Position numbers and translations under genes: made by a program
Assembly: GCA_039881145.1 (NCBI GenBank)
Contig: JAYKKI010000006.1
Coordinates: 7,262,501 to 7,326,500 of the forward strand
DNA: 64,000 nucleotides
Direction: 5' to 3'
Source of the DNA: Druceiella hillmani
Taxonomy: Eukaryota; Arthropoda; Insecta; Lepidoptera; Hepialidae
In this document: positions 23,966 to 34,655 of the stretch, piece by piece
How the letters are laid out: each line of letters begins with the position of its first letter
Numbering within the stretch: the stretch's first letter is position 1
Notes under the pieces: generated by a model
Databases searched by the model: none
Told to the model about the DNA's origin: nothing
What the model saw: only the letters and a program-made list of their open reading frames with translations

Positions 23966-26849
23966 AAGGTGTCCCTTATTTTTCAAAGTTTTTATTTTGT
24001 AACGCATACCTTCTATTTTTTTTTATTTGGCCATAAAACACTCGAAAATAAATATTTATCTTATTTGAAGTACCGCAACCCGTGCCGAGTTGAGCGCGAA
24101 ACATGTTCATACAAGTAACGCGAATGACCGGCGAGTACTCGCTCTTGTAGTCATTTGTTTCCGAGTTTTCACCGGCGTATCGCTTAATTAACGTACACAG
24201 TAGTTTACTTTCAAGATGTCAGTGGAACTTAGAAGTAATAAGAAAAATATTTTCTTGGTTGGTGAGATAAATCACCAAATAACCAGTGCAAAGTTGCCGT
24301 CTAATCGTCAAGTCCTCTCAGTTCTGTTTTTTAATATTCGCGAGGTAAAATTTATGAAAGTGCAAATCTTGTGATTCGTGAATGCATCATATTTTGGAAA
24401 AAAGCTAGAATACCTACCAGAGCTGTACCTAATTGTGTGAAAAAACTTGTGGATCTTTACCAAGTTTGGAGAGAGCTACAAAAAAACTGTAAAAAACACA
24501 GGACGTTTATAAGCACCGCAAGGAGAAGTTCCAAAAAGATTTAGATAATTTATTTGATATCGCGCATGCCGATGCTCTACAAAGAATCAAAATAGAGGAA
24601 GACAATATATTTTTACGAAAACAAAGAGAGCCAGGGCGTTCGGGTTGCTTAGCGGGTGTTGACAAAAAGTTAATTGAGAAAGAAGAAAGAGTAAGGCAGA
24701 GAAAACTAGGAGAAGAGGAAAAAAGACTAAATCATTTGACTGATATGAATTTATTGACTTCAGACACCTCTATCCCACTTCAAGACCTTCACGAATAGTC
24801 TACCAGTTCTGACGAAAGTTTGGAAGAAAATTTACCTTCCACCTCGCAATCGCAATCCGTGACTTCGCTATCTGCTATAAAAAGAGGAAGGACGTGTTTT
24901 ATTACCCTTAAACTAGTTGCAGCTTTAGATAGATGTCAACTAAGTGTAAGGGATTCTGTTTACATACTTCAGGCTGTTATGGAAGCACTTGTTCTCAGTT
25001 GTGAAGACTTTCCTATCAACAAGTCTTCTATTCAACGAGTTTGGACACAAATGAGAAAAGAGAGAACAGAATCGATAAAATGATTTTTAGAACAACGTGC
25101 CTGAAATTGTAACTATTCATTGGGATGGAAAGCTATTGCCCGGTTTAAATCTGACAGGTTCAAAAGAAGAACGCCTACCAATACTCATTTCATTCGGAGA
25201 AAAAGACCAACTTCTAACAGTGCCAAAACTCGATAGTTCTACTGGCACAGATCAAGCTGAAGCGGTTTTAAATGCCCTTTATGATTGGGATCTCAATGAC
25301 AAGGTACAGATTATGTACTGCGACACAACGGCTTCTAATATAGGCCGCTTAAATGGGGCTTGTGTGCTCTTGGAGCAAAAATTAGAAAGGGAATTGTTAC
25401 TTTTTGCTTGCCGCCATCATATGTATAAACTAGTACTGAAATGTGTGTTTGAATCAAAGATCCATCAAGTTACTAGCAGTCCCGATATCCCGTTATTTTA
25501 AAAATTTAGAGACAATTGGAAGAGCGTTAATGCAACTGCTACCGAAACATGTACTGATTTCGTAAAGAAATATTTTTGTGAAACGATGATTAACGAACTT
25601 ATTAATTATTATAAAAAAGAACTACTGAAATCTATTATACGTGACGATTATCGGGAGTTGATTGAACTGTGTGTAGTGTTTTTGGGGGGAGATAATTAAA
25701 AGAAATTTAAAATCAAACCACCTGGCGCCATGCACCAGGCAAGATGGATGGCAAGAGCTATTTACTCTATAAAGATATGCTTGCTGCAATCACATTTTAA
25801 AATGAGTGCTAAGGACAAACGACCACTGCCAGATGTTTGCTTATTTATTGCAATGGCTTATGTAAAGCCCTGGCTTGAGTGCAATTTGGCGGTAAAAGCC
25901 CCGAATCAAGATTTATGTTTCTTAAAAAACATTGAAAAACTACGAAACAGTCGACCAAGTGATTTCTAAAGTAGCTCTGACCAAGTTCAGCCAACACTTG
26001 TGGTATTTATCAGAAGAAATAGTTTCATTTTCATTATTTGAGGATGAGGTTGATACACAAACCAAAGCTGATATCGTATCGAATTTACAAAGGGAAAGTT
26101 TGTATGATTTTGGGAAGAGATATATTCCATCGAAGGAAGAAATATCTGCTTCTTTGTACGGTGAGTTGAATAAGGGTTTTTTTCATTTTATCATTAGAAA
26201 ATGTGATAATGTTGTTAATATATTTCTTTTATTGTTTCAGGAAAACGTTTGAGTGATTTCGTGACCATCAAGAGCACAAATTTATTATCGCGGTTAAAAA
26301 TTGATAAAGCTTTTCTCCAAGAAGACGTCTCTTCATGGAAACAAATCCCTTCCTATCAGGAAGCTAAAAAAAAAGTTATACACTTGAAGGCAGTCAATGA
26401 CACAGCAGAGAGAGGCGTAAAGCTCATACAAGATTTTATAACTGCTGCAGAAGAACAAAAACAGTTCTTGTTAAGTTGTGTACAAGAACACAGAAAGTTG
26501 TACCCAGATTGCAAGAAAGATACTTTAAAAAAAAAGTATCCTGAAGCCTGAATTATATATCTTTTTCAATTTTATAAATAAATACATAACCTAAATTAAT
26601 CTTCCACTGTTTTCTATTATAAAATATGTATTTTGATCATAATATAGCTTACATGCAACTAAGTCTTCTAAAACCGTTTTTTAGAAAAACAATGATGCCT
26701 TGTCGGCACGGGTTGCCATTGTCATATGACGATGAAATTTTGCACGAAGGTAGCCTTTAGTACTATAAAAAGAATTAGAGGGTATGCGTTATTAAAAAGA
26801 ATATTGCAATATTTAAAAGAAAAAAAAATCAGTGATATAAGGGACACCC

Positions 26850-26850
<1 letters not shown>
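23966..26850 (+). mobile_element. Nearly full-length DNA transposon with terminal inverted repeats
   Basis: The left end reads AAGGTGTCCCTTAT at 23966, then TAACGCATACC at 24000. The right end is the reverse complement in the same order: GGTATGCGTTA at 26781 and ATAAGGGACACCCT ending at 26850. So the ends carry an outer and an inner inverted block at equal depth. The nine bases ACTATATAT occur just outside both ends (23956-23964 and 26851-26859). They may be the target-site duplication, although the TA-rich context weakens this and one T is left over on the left. Length is 2885 bp. The body holds one decayed transposase gene. The right end abuts a long (TA)n run. Confidence 0.82.
24216..26551 (+). 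pseudogene. hAT-like transposase pseudogene with one intron
   Basis: Start MSVELRSNKKNIFLVGEINH at 24216. The N-terminal third is basic and coiled-coil-like (EERVRQRKLGEEEKRLNHL). The core has HWDGKLLPG (Asp near 25124), YCDTTASN (Asp near 25322) and LFACRHHMYKLVLK shortly after; the D..CD..SN..CRHH order recalls the hAT RNase-H fold. PGAMHQARWMARAIYSIKI follows at about 25720, and the C-terminal end is at 26551. A clean intron lies at 26161-26240 (GTGAGT...TTTCAG), joining SASLYG to KRLSDFVTI. Damage: frameshift near 24343, stops at 24796, 25081, 25499 and about 25696, and a shift near 25935. I recognise this as a multicopy insect protein type but cannot name its superfamily with certainty. 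Confidence 0.8.
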
Positions 26851-26851
<1 letters not shown>

Positions 26852-26928
<77 letters not shown>

Positions 26929-26936
26929 TATACATG

Positions 26937-26993
<57 letters not shown>
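26852..26993. repeat. Long (TA)n microsatellite
   Basis: TA dinucleotides with scattered CA and TG interruptions, touching the right end of the transposon at 26850. Its translation gives a spurious Ile/Tyr tail to a frame starting at 26726. Confidence 0.95.
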
Positions 26994-26996
<3 letters not shown>

Positions 26997-28140
26997 CAAG
27001 TTAATATATGTGAAATGATTTGTGCAACGTAATCACTTTTATGTCAATATCTATTTGAATTTCTCCTTGTACATTAAAGTATTTCAACTTAAATATGCAC
27101 AGTGTGACCAAAAATTGAAGATCCATTAGGAAGTACGTTTATTGAGCGTTTATTATATTTTATACCTTGTTCACATAGTGCGATGTTGTCTGTCATACTC
27201 ATAGTTTTATTTATAATTTACCAGCAACCCGCCCTAGGATCACTTTATCCATCTTCTTCCATCATAACAAACTTTTTCTATCGTAAGTCTCTTACCACCA
27301 TAGTTTTTAATTTCAATATTCCTACAACTGGACTGTAAAGATTATAAAATGGCTTTGTAGCAAAATAATATTTTTGGTCAAAAATGGCTCATAATGCTGT
27401 GTAAAATATTTCCGTTCCAAATTTAATATTTAAACAAAAATATCGAAACACATTAAATAGGTTTCTCCTATTCATTGCGAATTATGTTCAGAATAATCCA
27501 TTAGTTGTTGGAAATTGCACTAAAAGTAAACTTGAATTGTTGATTAATTCCTCAATATTTATCGCCTGTAATGTTTTAATCAGAAAGCTGTCAGAACAAC
27601 GCAAAAAGTGGAAATTTAAAATTATTTTACCGAGAGTATGAAGTAAAGTTTCTAAATGCATTATCAAGGGGCAATCAAATGAAAAATGTTGTTGTGGAAA
27701 GTTGTGGAAGAAGCGTTGTCAGCAGAATGAAAAAGTAGATACATAAGCCGTTTTAAAGATTGTATTATATATATATAAATACACATAAGCAATTTCTTTC
27801 TGTCGGTCCGTTCGGTGATAACTAGAGTTATTGTTGATGAAATGTGATATGGTTTTTACTGCCAAAAAATTATGTAACCAAAATTTTTTTACGTACATAC
27901 CGAACGAATTAGTGCGATGCTCAGATTTCAGTTAGTGAGGCGTGTCCTAGAACGCGGAGAAGCACGAAGCATTACGGAAAGTCATACCTTCCGACGGCTG
28001 CAATACTGGAGAAAGTTATTGTGGAGTGGAGGAAGTTATTGTGCCAAAAATATGTTTCAGTTCTATCGTTAAACGTGGATCTTGGCGAAATAACAACTTA
28101 TAAGCGGCTCTACTCCCTCCTTTTCACAGGTATGGGGAAA
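26994..28140. other. AT-rich stretch, no gene seen
   Basis: No frames of note and no recognised repeat. Confidence 0.5.
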
Positions 28141-28156
28141 GGCTCCTCTCTCGTGG

Positions 28157-28208
28157 TATATAAAAAGAACACGTCCCCTGTTTCTTTACTGCGTGGATAA
28201 GCGCAAGG
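28157..28208 (+). promoter_or_regulatory. Possible TATA promoter with short 5' exon
   Basis: TATATAAAAAG at 28157-28167 lies in locally GC-richer DNA (GGCTCCTCTCTCGTGG upstream). About 40 bp further is AAGG followed by GTAAGTG at 28209, a strong splice donor. The arrangement would fit a TATA box, a start near 28190 and a very short first exon. No downstream exon could be recognised, so this stays a weak call. Confidence 0.25.
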
Positions 28209-28209
28209 G

Positions 28210-29170
28210 TAAGTGATTATCTTTATATTAACTGAAGTATCGATGATAAATATACCGTATCAAAGGTATTTCCGTAATTAAGTATATTTACTTGACAACA
28301 GTGAAATTTAATTACACAAAGGTTCAACATTTTTCATTAAACATCTAATGAACCTGGTGTTTAGCATCAATACGTTTATTTACCATTAAAGCAGGTATGC
28401 CAATATTGTACACCATTCAATTTTTCGTAACTGGGCTTCTTTTTTTGCGTTGAAGTCCATTATTCAGTCTACGAGTGTCATTGTGTCTATTTATTACTTA
28501 ATTCCTATCACGTAGTATATAATATCTTTGGCAAAAATGTATTCTTTACTTTTTTCTTCAATTTTTCTATCGACATCCTTCTATTTAAAAACTGAAAACG
28601 AAAAAATTATTCTTCTTTGTGGATAAAATTAAAACGAAGGCTCTTGGCAGATATCACAATTCCTTTCATCTTCTTTCTAAATCTGTTAGACCGAAAGAGC
28701 GTATAGTATTACATAATTTCGCCACTATTTTGTTCTTTAAATATGAATTTTCTGTTTTTAGTACGATGGACATTCCTTTCAAAACTTTTAAAAGTTTTAA
28801 CGATTTTGAAATATTGTTTTCATTAATACGTCGATTATTTCATAACAGTTTTATTTACCTCTTCTCTTCTTCCGGATATGATTTGATCTGTAAATTGTCC
28901 CGAAGATGCGTAGAAATATTTCTGTACAAAAATTAGTACAAATAAGTTCAAGACAAATAAACGAATTTCAAATATGATTTCAATATTATTTTATGATATT
29001 CTGTTTATAAAAAAGGACGTCCTATGCGAAACATCTCACAATAATTAGGACTTCATCAGAAATCCGTATTAAATTAGAAAAGGTAGTTTATAGAAAATAG
29101 ATTCACGCCTGTTAAGAATACTTCTGTTTCAATCGGATATAAAGTCGCTGTAAATGTAATATGGATAAAG
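28210..29170. other. AT-rich stretch with an unassigned frame
   Basis: A 105-codon frame at 28619-28936 begins MDKIKTKALGRYHNSFHLLS and is rich in Phe, Leu and Ser. It has no recognised domain and no flanking splice evidence. I do not call it a gene. Confidence 0.4.
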
Positions 29171-30111
29171 GTGCAGATTTTACGAAAAAAATTAAAAAGA
29201 AAAGCAAAAGTTAGAAGAAGAACTAAACAAAATTCCATGATTTTAGACTGTAAAGCTGTGACCGACGGGTGGACGAATCGATGGACGGACAGATGTGTCG
29301 AAGTTGTAAGAATATCTGGTGTATTAAAATATGTAAATATTCATTTGAGGATAAAACGTATCATCTCACATGACAATAATAACAAAAGGTCCAAATAATT
29401 TTAAGGAATCGTTGTTACATAATATTGTTGTAAAATTTCATTCAAGTAGGTTTAAATTAAAGAAACTGTAAGGTTGTGAGCGGCGGATGGACCAAAGGAT
29501 CAATGGACTAGTGTATCGAAATTATAAGAATTACTTCTTTCGCTAAGAGGTTTATTTAAAAAAAACATAAAAAATTCATTTCTGGGTAAAATTCTTCACG
29601 CATAAAAATAATAACAAGAGGACCAAATAAGTTGGATGAAAAATTATTATATCATGTTATTACAAAATTTCATTCAAATATGTCTAAAAATATAGATGTT
29701 GTAAGGCTGTGACCGGCGGATGGACGAGTGGATGACCGGACTGACGCATCGAAAAAAAAAAGAAGAAAAAGATCGAAAATATTATTTCAGTGTAAAATAT
29801 ATCACACGTGACAATAATAACAAAATGATCAAATGATACTGACGATGAGTTGTTACATCATGTATTTGCAGAATTTCTTTGTAATAGGTGTAAAATTATA
29901 GAAACTGTAAACCGTTGACTGACGGACGGACGAATGAATAGACAGAAAGACGTGCCGAAATTATAAGGATTCCTTCTTTTGCTAAGAAGCGTATTAAAAA
30001 ACATAAAATACCCATCTCTTGGAAAAACGCATCACTTTTCACAAAAAAAATATTTCTCTTTCCCGTCGTTTTCAACAGAAATTGACATCTTGCGATACGT
30101 TCATATTGCAA
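29171..30111 (+). repeat. Tandem repeat block 1, period about 215 bp
   Basis: Four diverged units are marked by a G-TAA-GGCTGTGACCGGCGGATGGACGA-like core at 29250, 29468, 29701 and 29907. Each is followed by TCGAAATTATAAGGATT, TTTCGCTAAGA, an AAAACATAAAAA tract, a TCACACGTGACAATAATAAC block, and ATCATGTTATTGCAAAATTTC. Short frames within (for example 29171-29398) come from the repeat. A second block lies at 31.9-32.6 kb. Confidence 0.85.
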
Positions 30112-31860
30112 TATATGACAACTAATTTCATAAAAAACTCTTCCATCTTAAAGTGAAAGTTGACCACGACCTGCGGTTAAGTCTACTGCAGGTAATACCA
30201 CAGCCCTTTACGGGAAATGTTTAACACATTAAATATTCAACTCCGTTTGAAAAATGACGAGAGCATATTTTGTTCGAAATGTCCGCATGTGTCAAAATAC
30301 AATGATTATTCTTTTATAAATACAACGACTGTTTTTGTTCGATGTGTTTCGATGTAGGGAAACTAAACTGAACAGTTGACACCTAAAGGTGCAGATGGTT
30401 TATATAAAGTGAATGAGGTTTTTAGAATACTGATTTCATTTTAACCTTACTTCACATAGTTATTGGAGGTAAAGTGGAACCGTACTATTGTTTAGCCCCG
30501 ATTGCCGGTTGTTGTATGTATCATATTCTTATGATGCTAAAAGAATACCTAGGTTATTTTATTTCTGACATTATTTACATATCCTACATCCGGGTATACT
30601 CAGATATAATATATTGCATTTGAGAAAGGAGTTCCATCAAGCTAAACTCATAAAGAGTCAGTAACTAGGCAGTTAATTATATATAAAATTACGTCCATAC
30701 ATTACCTCTCATATAAAGTTTGGATGCTACCTGAATAGACAATGAAAACCATGAACGATCCATAATTTAATTGAAACGTGACTTACTTCGAATAATGGAG
30801 ATATTAGTTATTTTAAAACATTTAAATTACACTCCAGCAATTACAGAAAAAGGTTACCGGTATTGGTCTTAAAATAAAATTTCGAAAATATAATAATTTT
30901 ATAAGTTGCGTTTGATTGCGTCACTATTTATTGAAATTGAGTTTGCGTAAACATTTATTAATTTTATGGGTATACGTACCAGAAGGATTCGTATTTTTTC
31001 ACCTAAATGGGTGATTTGTCAATAATATAGCTCTATGTGTAGAGTATAAATGTACCTTCAAAAGAAAATTTAAAAGAAATGAGTTGGAGACAGTCAAAGT
31101 TCCCTTTTTTATGTTTCTATTAGATTTATTTTAACAATCTTAATGGCTTGGTCTCAAATTTCTAGTGGATACTGCATATATTTTATATAAAAAGTACCAA
31201 TTTGACTGATAACCATAATACATTTTATGTTATGAAAAACAAAATAATAGTAGGTTAAGTTATTATGTACCTCATCACTTTAAATATAGTAATGTAAATT
31301 TTGTATTAAAATTGTGGTCTTTCAATTAAAAAGTATCACACTTGATTCGCACTAGCCTAGTTCTCCTGTCGGTTTCATAAATAATGTTAAGTAAATATCT
31401 TATTCGTGAGAAGTAATGCGAAGTCTTTGTACTTTGTAAGGTGAATCCAACATAAAATTTTGTCTAAGGATTTCAAAACTAACCGTTTTATGTCCGATAT
31501 ATATGATATAGTGTATGCACAAGTAAAACTGAATGTCTTAAGTTTTACTCTACGGCGACAAAACAAAAGATGAACGAAAGTAGAAGTGCATTCTTGACTG
31601 ATTTAATTAAAAAATGAAACCGTGTTGGACAACTAGAATAAATTTTAAATTTTAAATAAACTTACCTTGAGATAATCTGTGATTAACTTGAATCTTAAAC
31701 CGAACCGCCGTAACTAATCCTACAGTTTATATTCATCAGTTTTAAACACACACGCCTGGTCTTACTGATTCGGTTTACCGTCTTCCAGTTATTAGTAATT
31801 TTTTCTGTACCGTTATTAGTAATTTAACACATTGTTGAAAAAAATTAACCAATTTCGGTA
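30112..31860. other. AT-rich stretch between the two tandem-repeat blocks
   Basis: No gene and no further unit of the 215-bp repeat recognised. Possibly an insertion that split one array. Confidence 0.4.
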
Positions 31861-32600
31861 AGTCTAAATAAAATTATATGTACAATTGTTGATTAATATG
31901 ACGAGAAATTTAATTTTTATTAATTTATTAATTCTAAAAAGTCTAAGCGGGAAATTGTAATTCTGTGACTGACAGATGAACGAATGAATGACGAAATGAT
32001 GAACACTAAGTAGTGTATTAAAAAAACTTATAAAAAAAATTTCAAAGTTATATATTTTACACAAGGCAAAGATAACAAAGAACGAAATAACTTCGACAAA
32101 AAGTTGTTATATCATATTCTTAGAAAGTTCAATTCCAATAGGTCTAAAATTATAAAAACTGTAATGGCATGACCGACGGATGGACAAATGGATGGACGGA
32201 CGGACTTATCGAAATTATAAAGATTTCTTGTTTCGCTAAGAATGTAAAAAATTCTATACCAGGATAAAATATTTCACACGTAACAAAATAATAAAAGAGT
32301 AACATGACTTCGATGAAAACTTGTTATATCATGTTCTTGAAAAATTTCATTAAATAGATCTAGAATTACAGAAAATGTAAGGCTGCGATCGGCGAATGGA
32401 AAAATGGATTGGTCGGAGAGATGTATCGAAATTATAAGGATTATAAGGAAGGATCAGCGGTATATAAAAAAAAGTGGAAAAATCCATTTAAGGGTAATGT
32501 GTTTCACACATGTATAAATAACAAAAGAACCAAATAACTGTAATGAAAGTTACATCATGTGTTTGCTATATCATATTGTTAAGATAAAACTAGTAATAAA
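31861..32600 (+). repeat. Tandem repeat block 2, period about 210 bp
   Basis: Same unit as block 1, with core positions at about 31957, 32161 and 32377. Shared text includes GACCGACGGATGGACAAATG, ATCGAAATTATAAAGATTTC and ACTTCGAT.AAAAGTTGTTAT. Units are diverged by substitutions and small indels. Confidence 0.85.
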
Positions 32601-32647
32601 TGTGTCAATCAAGGAAATATTAGGGATTAATTATGGACAAATTTACG

Positions 32648-32649
<2 letters not shown>

Positions 32650-32685
<36 letters not shown>
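32650..32685. repeat. (TA)n microsatellite
   Basis: Uninterrupted TA run between the tandem array and the fold-back hammerhead repeat. Confidence 0.95.
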
Positions 32686-32686
<1 letters not shown>

Positions 32687-32795
32687 CAGTTTCGAAGTGA
32701 GGTTTTTAATAGGATATTATATCGATTAATAGAATATTCACAATTAAATGAAACTACGTGATGTAGTATTATTTCTACTTTCTTTAATTTCTTTA

Positions 32796-32836
32796 CCACG
32801 ACCTAGGTTTCGTGGTATTAAAACATCTTCAGGTGG
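32796..32836 (-). ncRNA. Hammerhead-like motif, left arm of fold-back
   Basis: Minus strand: CCAC, CUGAAGA, GAAAC, CCUAGG, GUC, GUGG are all intact. Stem II is weakened (GUUUU against ACCAC). The outer helix CUUUG/UAAAG with its 8-nt loop is kept. Confidence 0.5.
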
Positions 32837-32910
32837 GATATTAGCAAAGATGTCTTTCTTCTTTGTTTCTTTTCTTTCTGTTTCGTTTCTTTGTAATCTT
32901 TGCTAATATT

Positions 32911-32948
32911 CCACGTGAAGATGTAATACAATGAAACCCAGGTCGTGG
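32911..32948 (+). ncRNA. Decayed hammerhead-like motif, right arm of fold-back
   Basis: CCAC, then GUGAAGA where the invariant first C of CUGANGA has become G, a stem II shortened by deletion, GAAAC, CCAGG, GUC and GUGG. The core change should abolish cleavage, so this copy is probably dead. Confidence 0.4.
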
Positions 32949-33562
32949 TAAAGAAATTAAAGAAAGTAGAAATAATAGTACATCACGTAATTTCATTTAA
33001 TTGTGTAAAAATTAACGCCAAATATATTCAATAATAGAATATTCTTATTTAAAATGTTAATAAATGAATTATAATGTTTCTGGCAAATATTTGATCAAAA
33101 ATAATCTACTTTAATCTGGACATTAAGCATTAGAATTTACCCCTCAAAAGGTTCATTCAAACCGGTTTACTACCCTTACGTGACGCTTAAAAAACGAAAC
33201 ATGTTGTAAATCAATAATAAACTTTCCGTTCTCGCAGTAACAAAACTTTCGTTCAAATCGGTTCAGTAACTTTTACTCGGTAACTTTCATTTAAAAAAAA
33301 AGACATGTAAAAATCATTTTTATTGTAATTCTTTCCCAGTTATAATTTTTTCATCTCAAAAACAAACGGAAAAATCTAGAAAAGTATTACCAGAGTTGAG
33401 TAGAATGAGTGAGGATGGAAGGAGGGGGTGGAGAGACTCTTCTGTTTTGTACAAATCCACCTGGCGGATATTTTGTACTTCCCTGGAAAATATATCTTTC
33501 TTGACTTTCATACTGTATTCGATAAAAATATTATTTTTAATGACAGTATTCGTTAACGATAT

Positions 33563-33730
33563 AAACATAACCCAATCTATACTTAAACAACTTAATTTAA
33601 CCCAGCATAACCGAACCTAAACCATTTTAAACCAGCATAAGTTAACCAAAACCAACATAACCCAATCAAATTGAACCTCACATAACCCGCTTTGGCTCGA
33701 ACACCCAACCAAACTCAATCAAATTTACCC
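33563..33730. repeat. Degenerate AACC(C/T)AAC-type minisatellite
   Basis: Many loose copies of AACCCAGCATAACC, AACCTAAACC and CATAACCCAATC. It is the complementary-strand version of the GGTTATGTTGGG-type tract at 61.4-62.0 kb and recalls GGTTAGG-like interstitial repeats found in insects. Confidence 0.7.
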
Positions 33731-34589
33731 ACCTAATTTAAACTGACCTCAGAAAATTTAAACGATTCGAAATACTCTATCAAAAATTAAATTCAAACCA
33801 TTTTAGTAGTTTTTACTTGATATTATAATAAAGAGAGGCAGGCAGACAAGTTTTCTAAACGTATGTTAGATTTTCATAAAATCATGTGAATTAGTTAAAC
33901 CAACAATCGACTTTAAAATGATGTAATATACAATCTGTTTTCATATGAGTAATCAAAGATTTTATGCATGAATTCACGACAGCAAAAAAACCATTTCTAA
34001 AATACGTTGCTAAATTGACGTGATGCAATACACATAGCTAAATAAAAAATCGTTATACATTATATACATATATGTACACACGTATCGGTGAATAAGCGTG
34101 CGACAAAAAAGACGCTATTCATTGACTGATAAATAGTTGACACTAAAATAAAATAAAGCAGATGTTTTCCTTTCCAGATAATTGAAAAAAAAAAACATTA
34201 CGGATGACCATTTTTCGAACACACGATACTTGCGTGCGGACAAGTATGCGCGCGGACACTACATGGCGAGTAATGTTTACCACCGCCCGAAGGAAGTCTT
34301 CGCCAACTCGGGAAACTACATTGTGTAGCAAGACATTTGATTTAATTGATTGTTTCAATAACATGAAATGTAACTAGTATTAATATCCCCCCTCACGTTA
34401 CAGTTCTGCGCAAATCCTCTTAACTATTTGTAAAATGTTGCACCAATAAATTATTTCACTTAATATATGATCAATATTAAAAAAATTGTTCAAAATATTT
34501 TACAACTTTTTATTTTAAATGCATTGCTTGCTATAACTTTCACAGGCGCATATGGAAAAAAATTCTTGTGTGAAATAACTACAAATGAA

Positions 34590-34655
34590 CGACTTTTGGA
34601 TTGTTTTCTATAGTTGCGCTGTAAGACACAAGTAAAGAAAACAATCCAAAAGTCG
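34590..34655. repeat. Perfect 20-bp inverted repeat
   Basis: CGACTTTTGGATTGTTTTCT at 34590-34609 and its exact complement at 34636-34655, separated by 26 bp. No coding context. Confidence 0.9.

Larger units (their letters stand above)
32720..33050. repeat. Fold-back (palindromic) copy of the hammerhead repeat
   Basis: The left arm (about 32738-32855) and right arm (about 32892-33005) are reverse complements over roughly 110 bp, around a T-rich spacer (CTTTCTTCTTTGTTTCTTTT). Both arms match the repeats at 1.54-1.65 and 21.2-21.35 kb. TAATAGAATATTC lies outside both arms (near 32725 and 33037), in direct orientation, and could be a duplicated flank. Each arm holds one hammerhead-like core pointing outward from the centre. 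Confidence 0.85.

Noticed and set aside
26726..26995. Frame of 89 codons ending in Ile/Tyr repeats
   Set aside because: The second half is the (TA)n microsatellite and the first half is the tail of the transposon at 23966-26850.
28619..28936. Frame of 105 codons (MDKIKTKALG...)
   Set aside because: No homology I recognise, Phe/Leu/Ser-rich, no splice or promoter link; chance frame not excluded.
28980..29060. CTGATGA on the minus strand and GCGAAAC on the plus strand near 29015-29050, looking like hammerhead core parts
   Set aside because: The two boxes are on opposite strands and cannot form one ribozyme; no GUC triplet or stem I partner is present.
29171..32600. CRISPR-like spaced repeats
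   Set aside because: The units are contiguous 205-233-bp tandem monomers in a eukaryotic genome, not short repeats with unique spacers.
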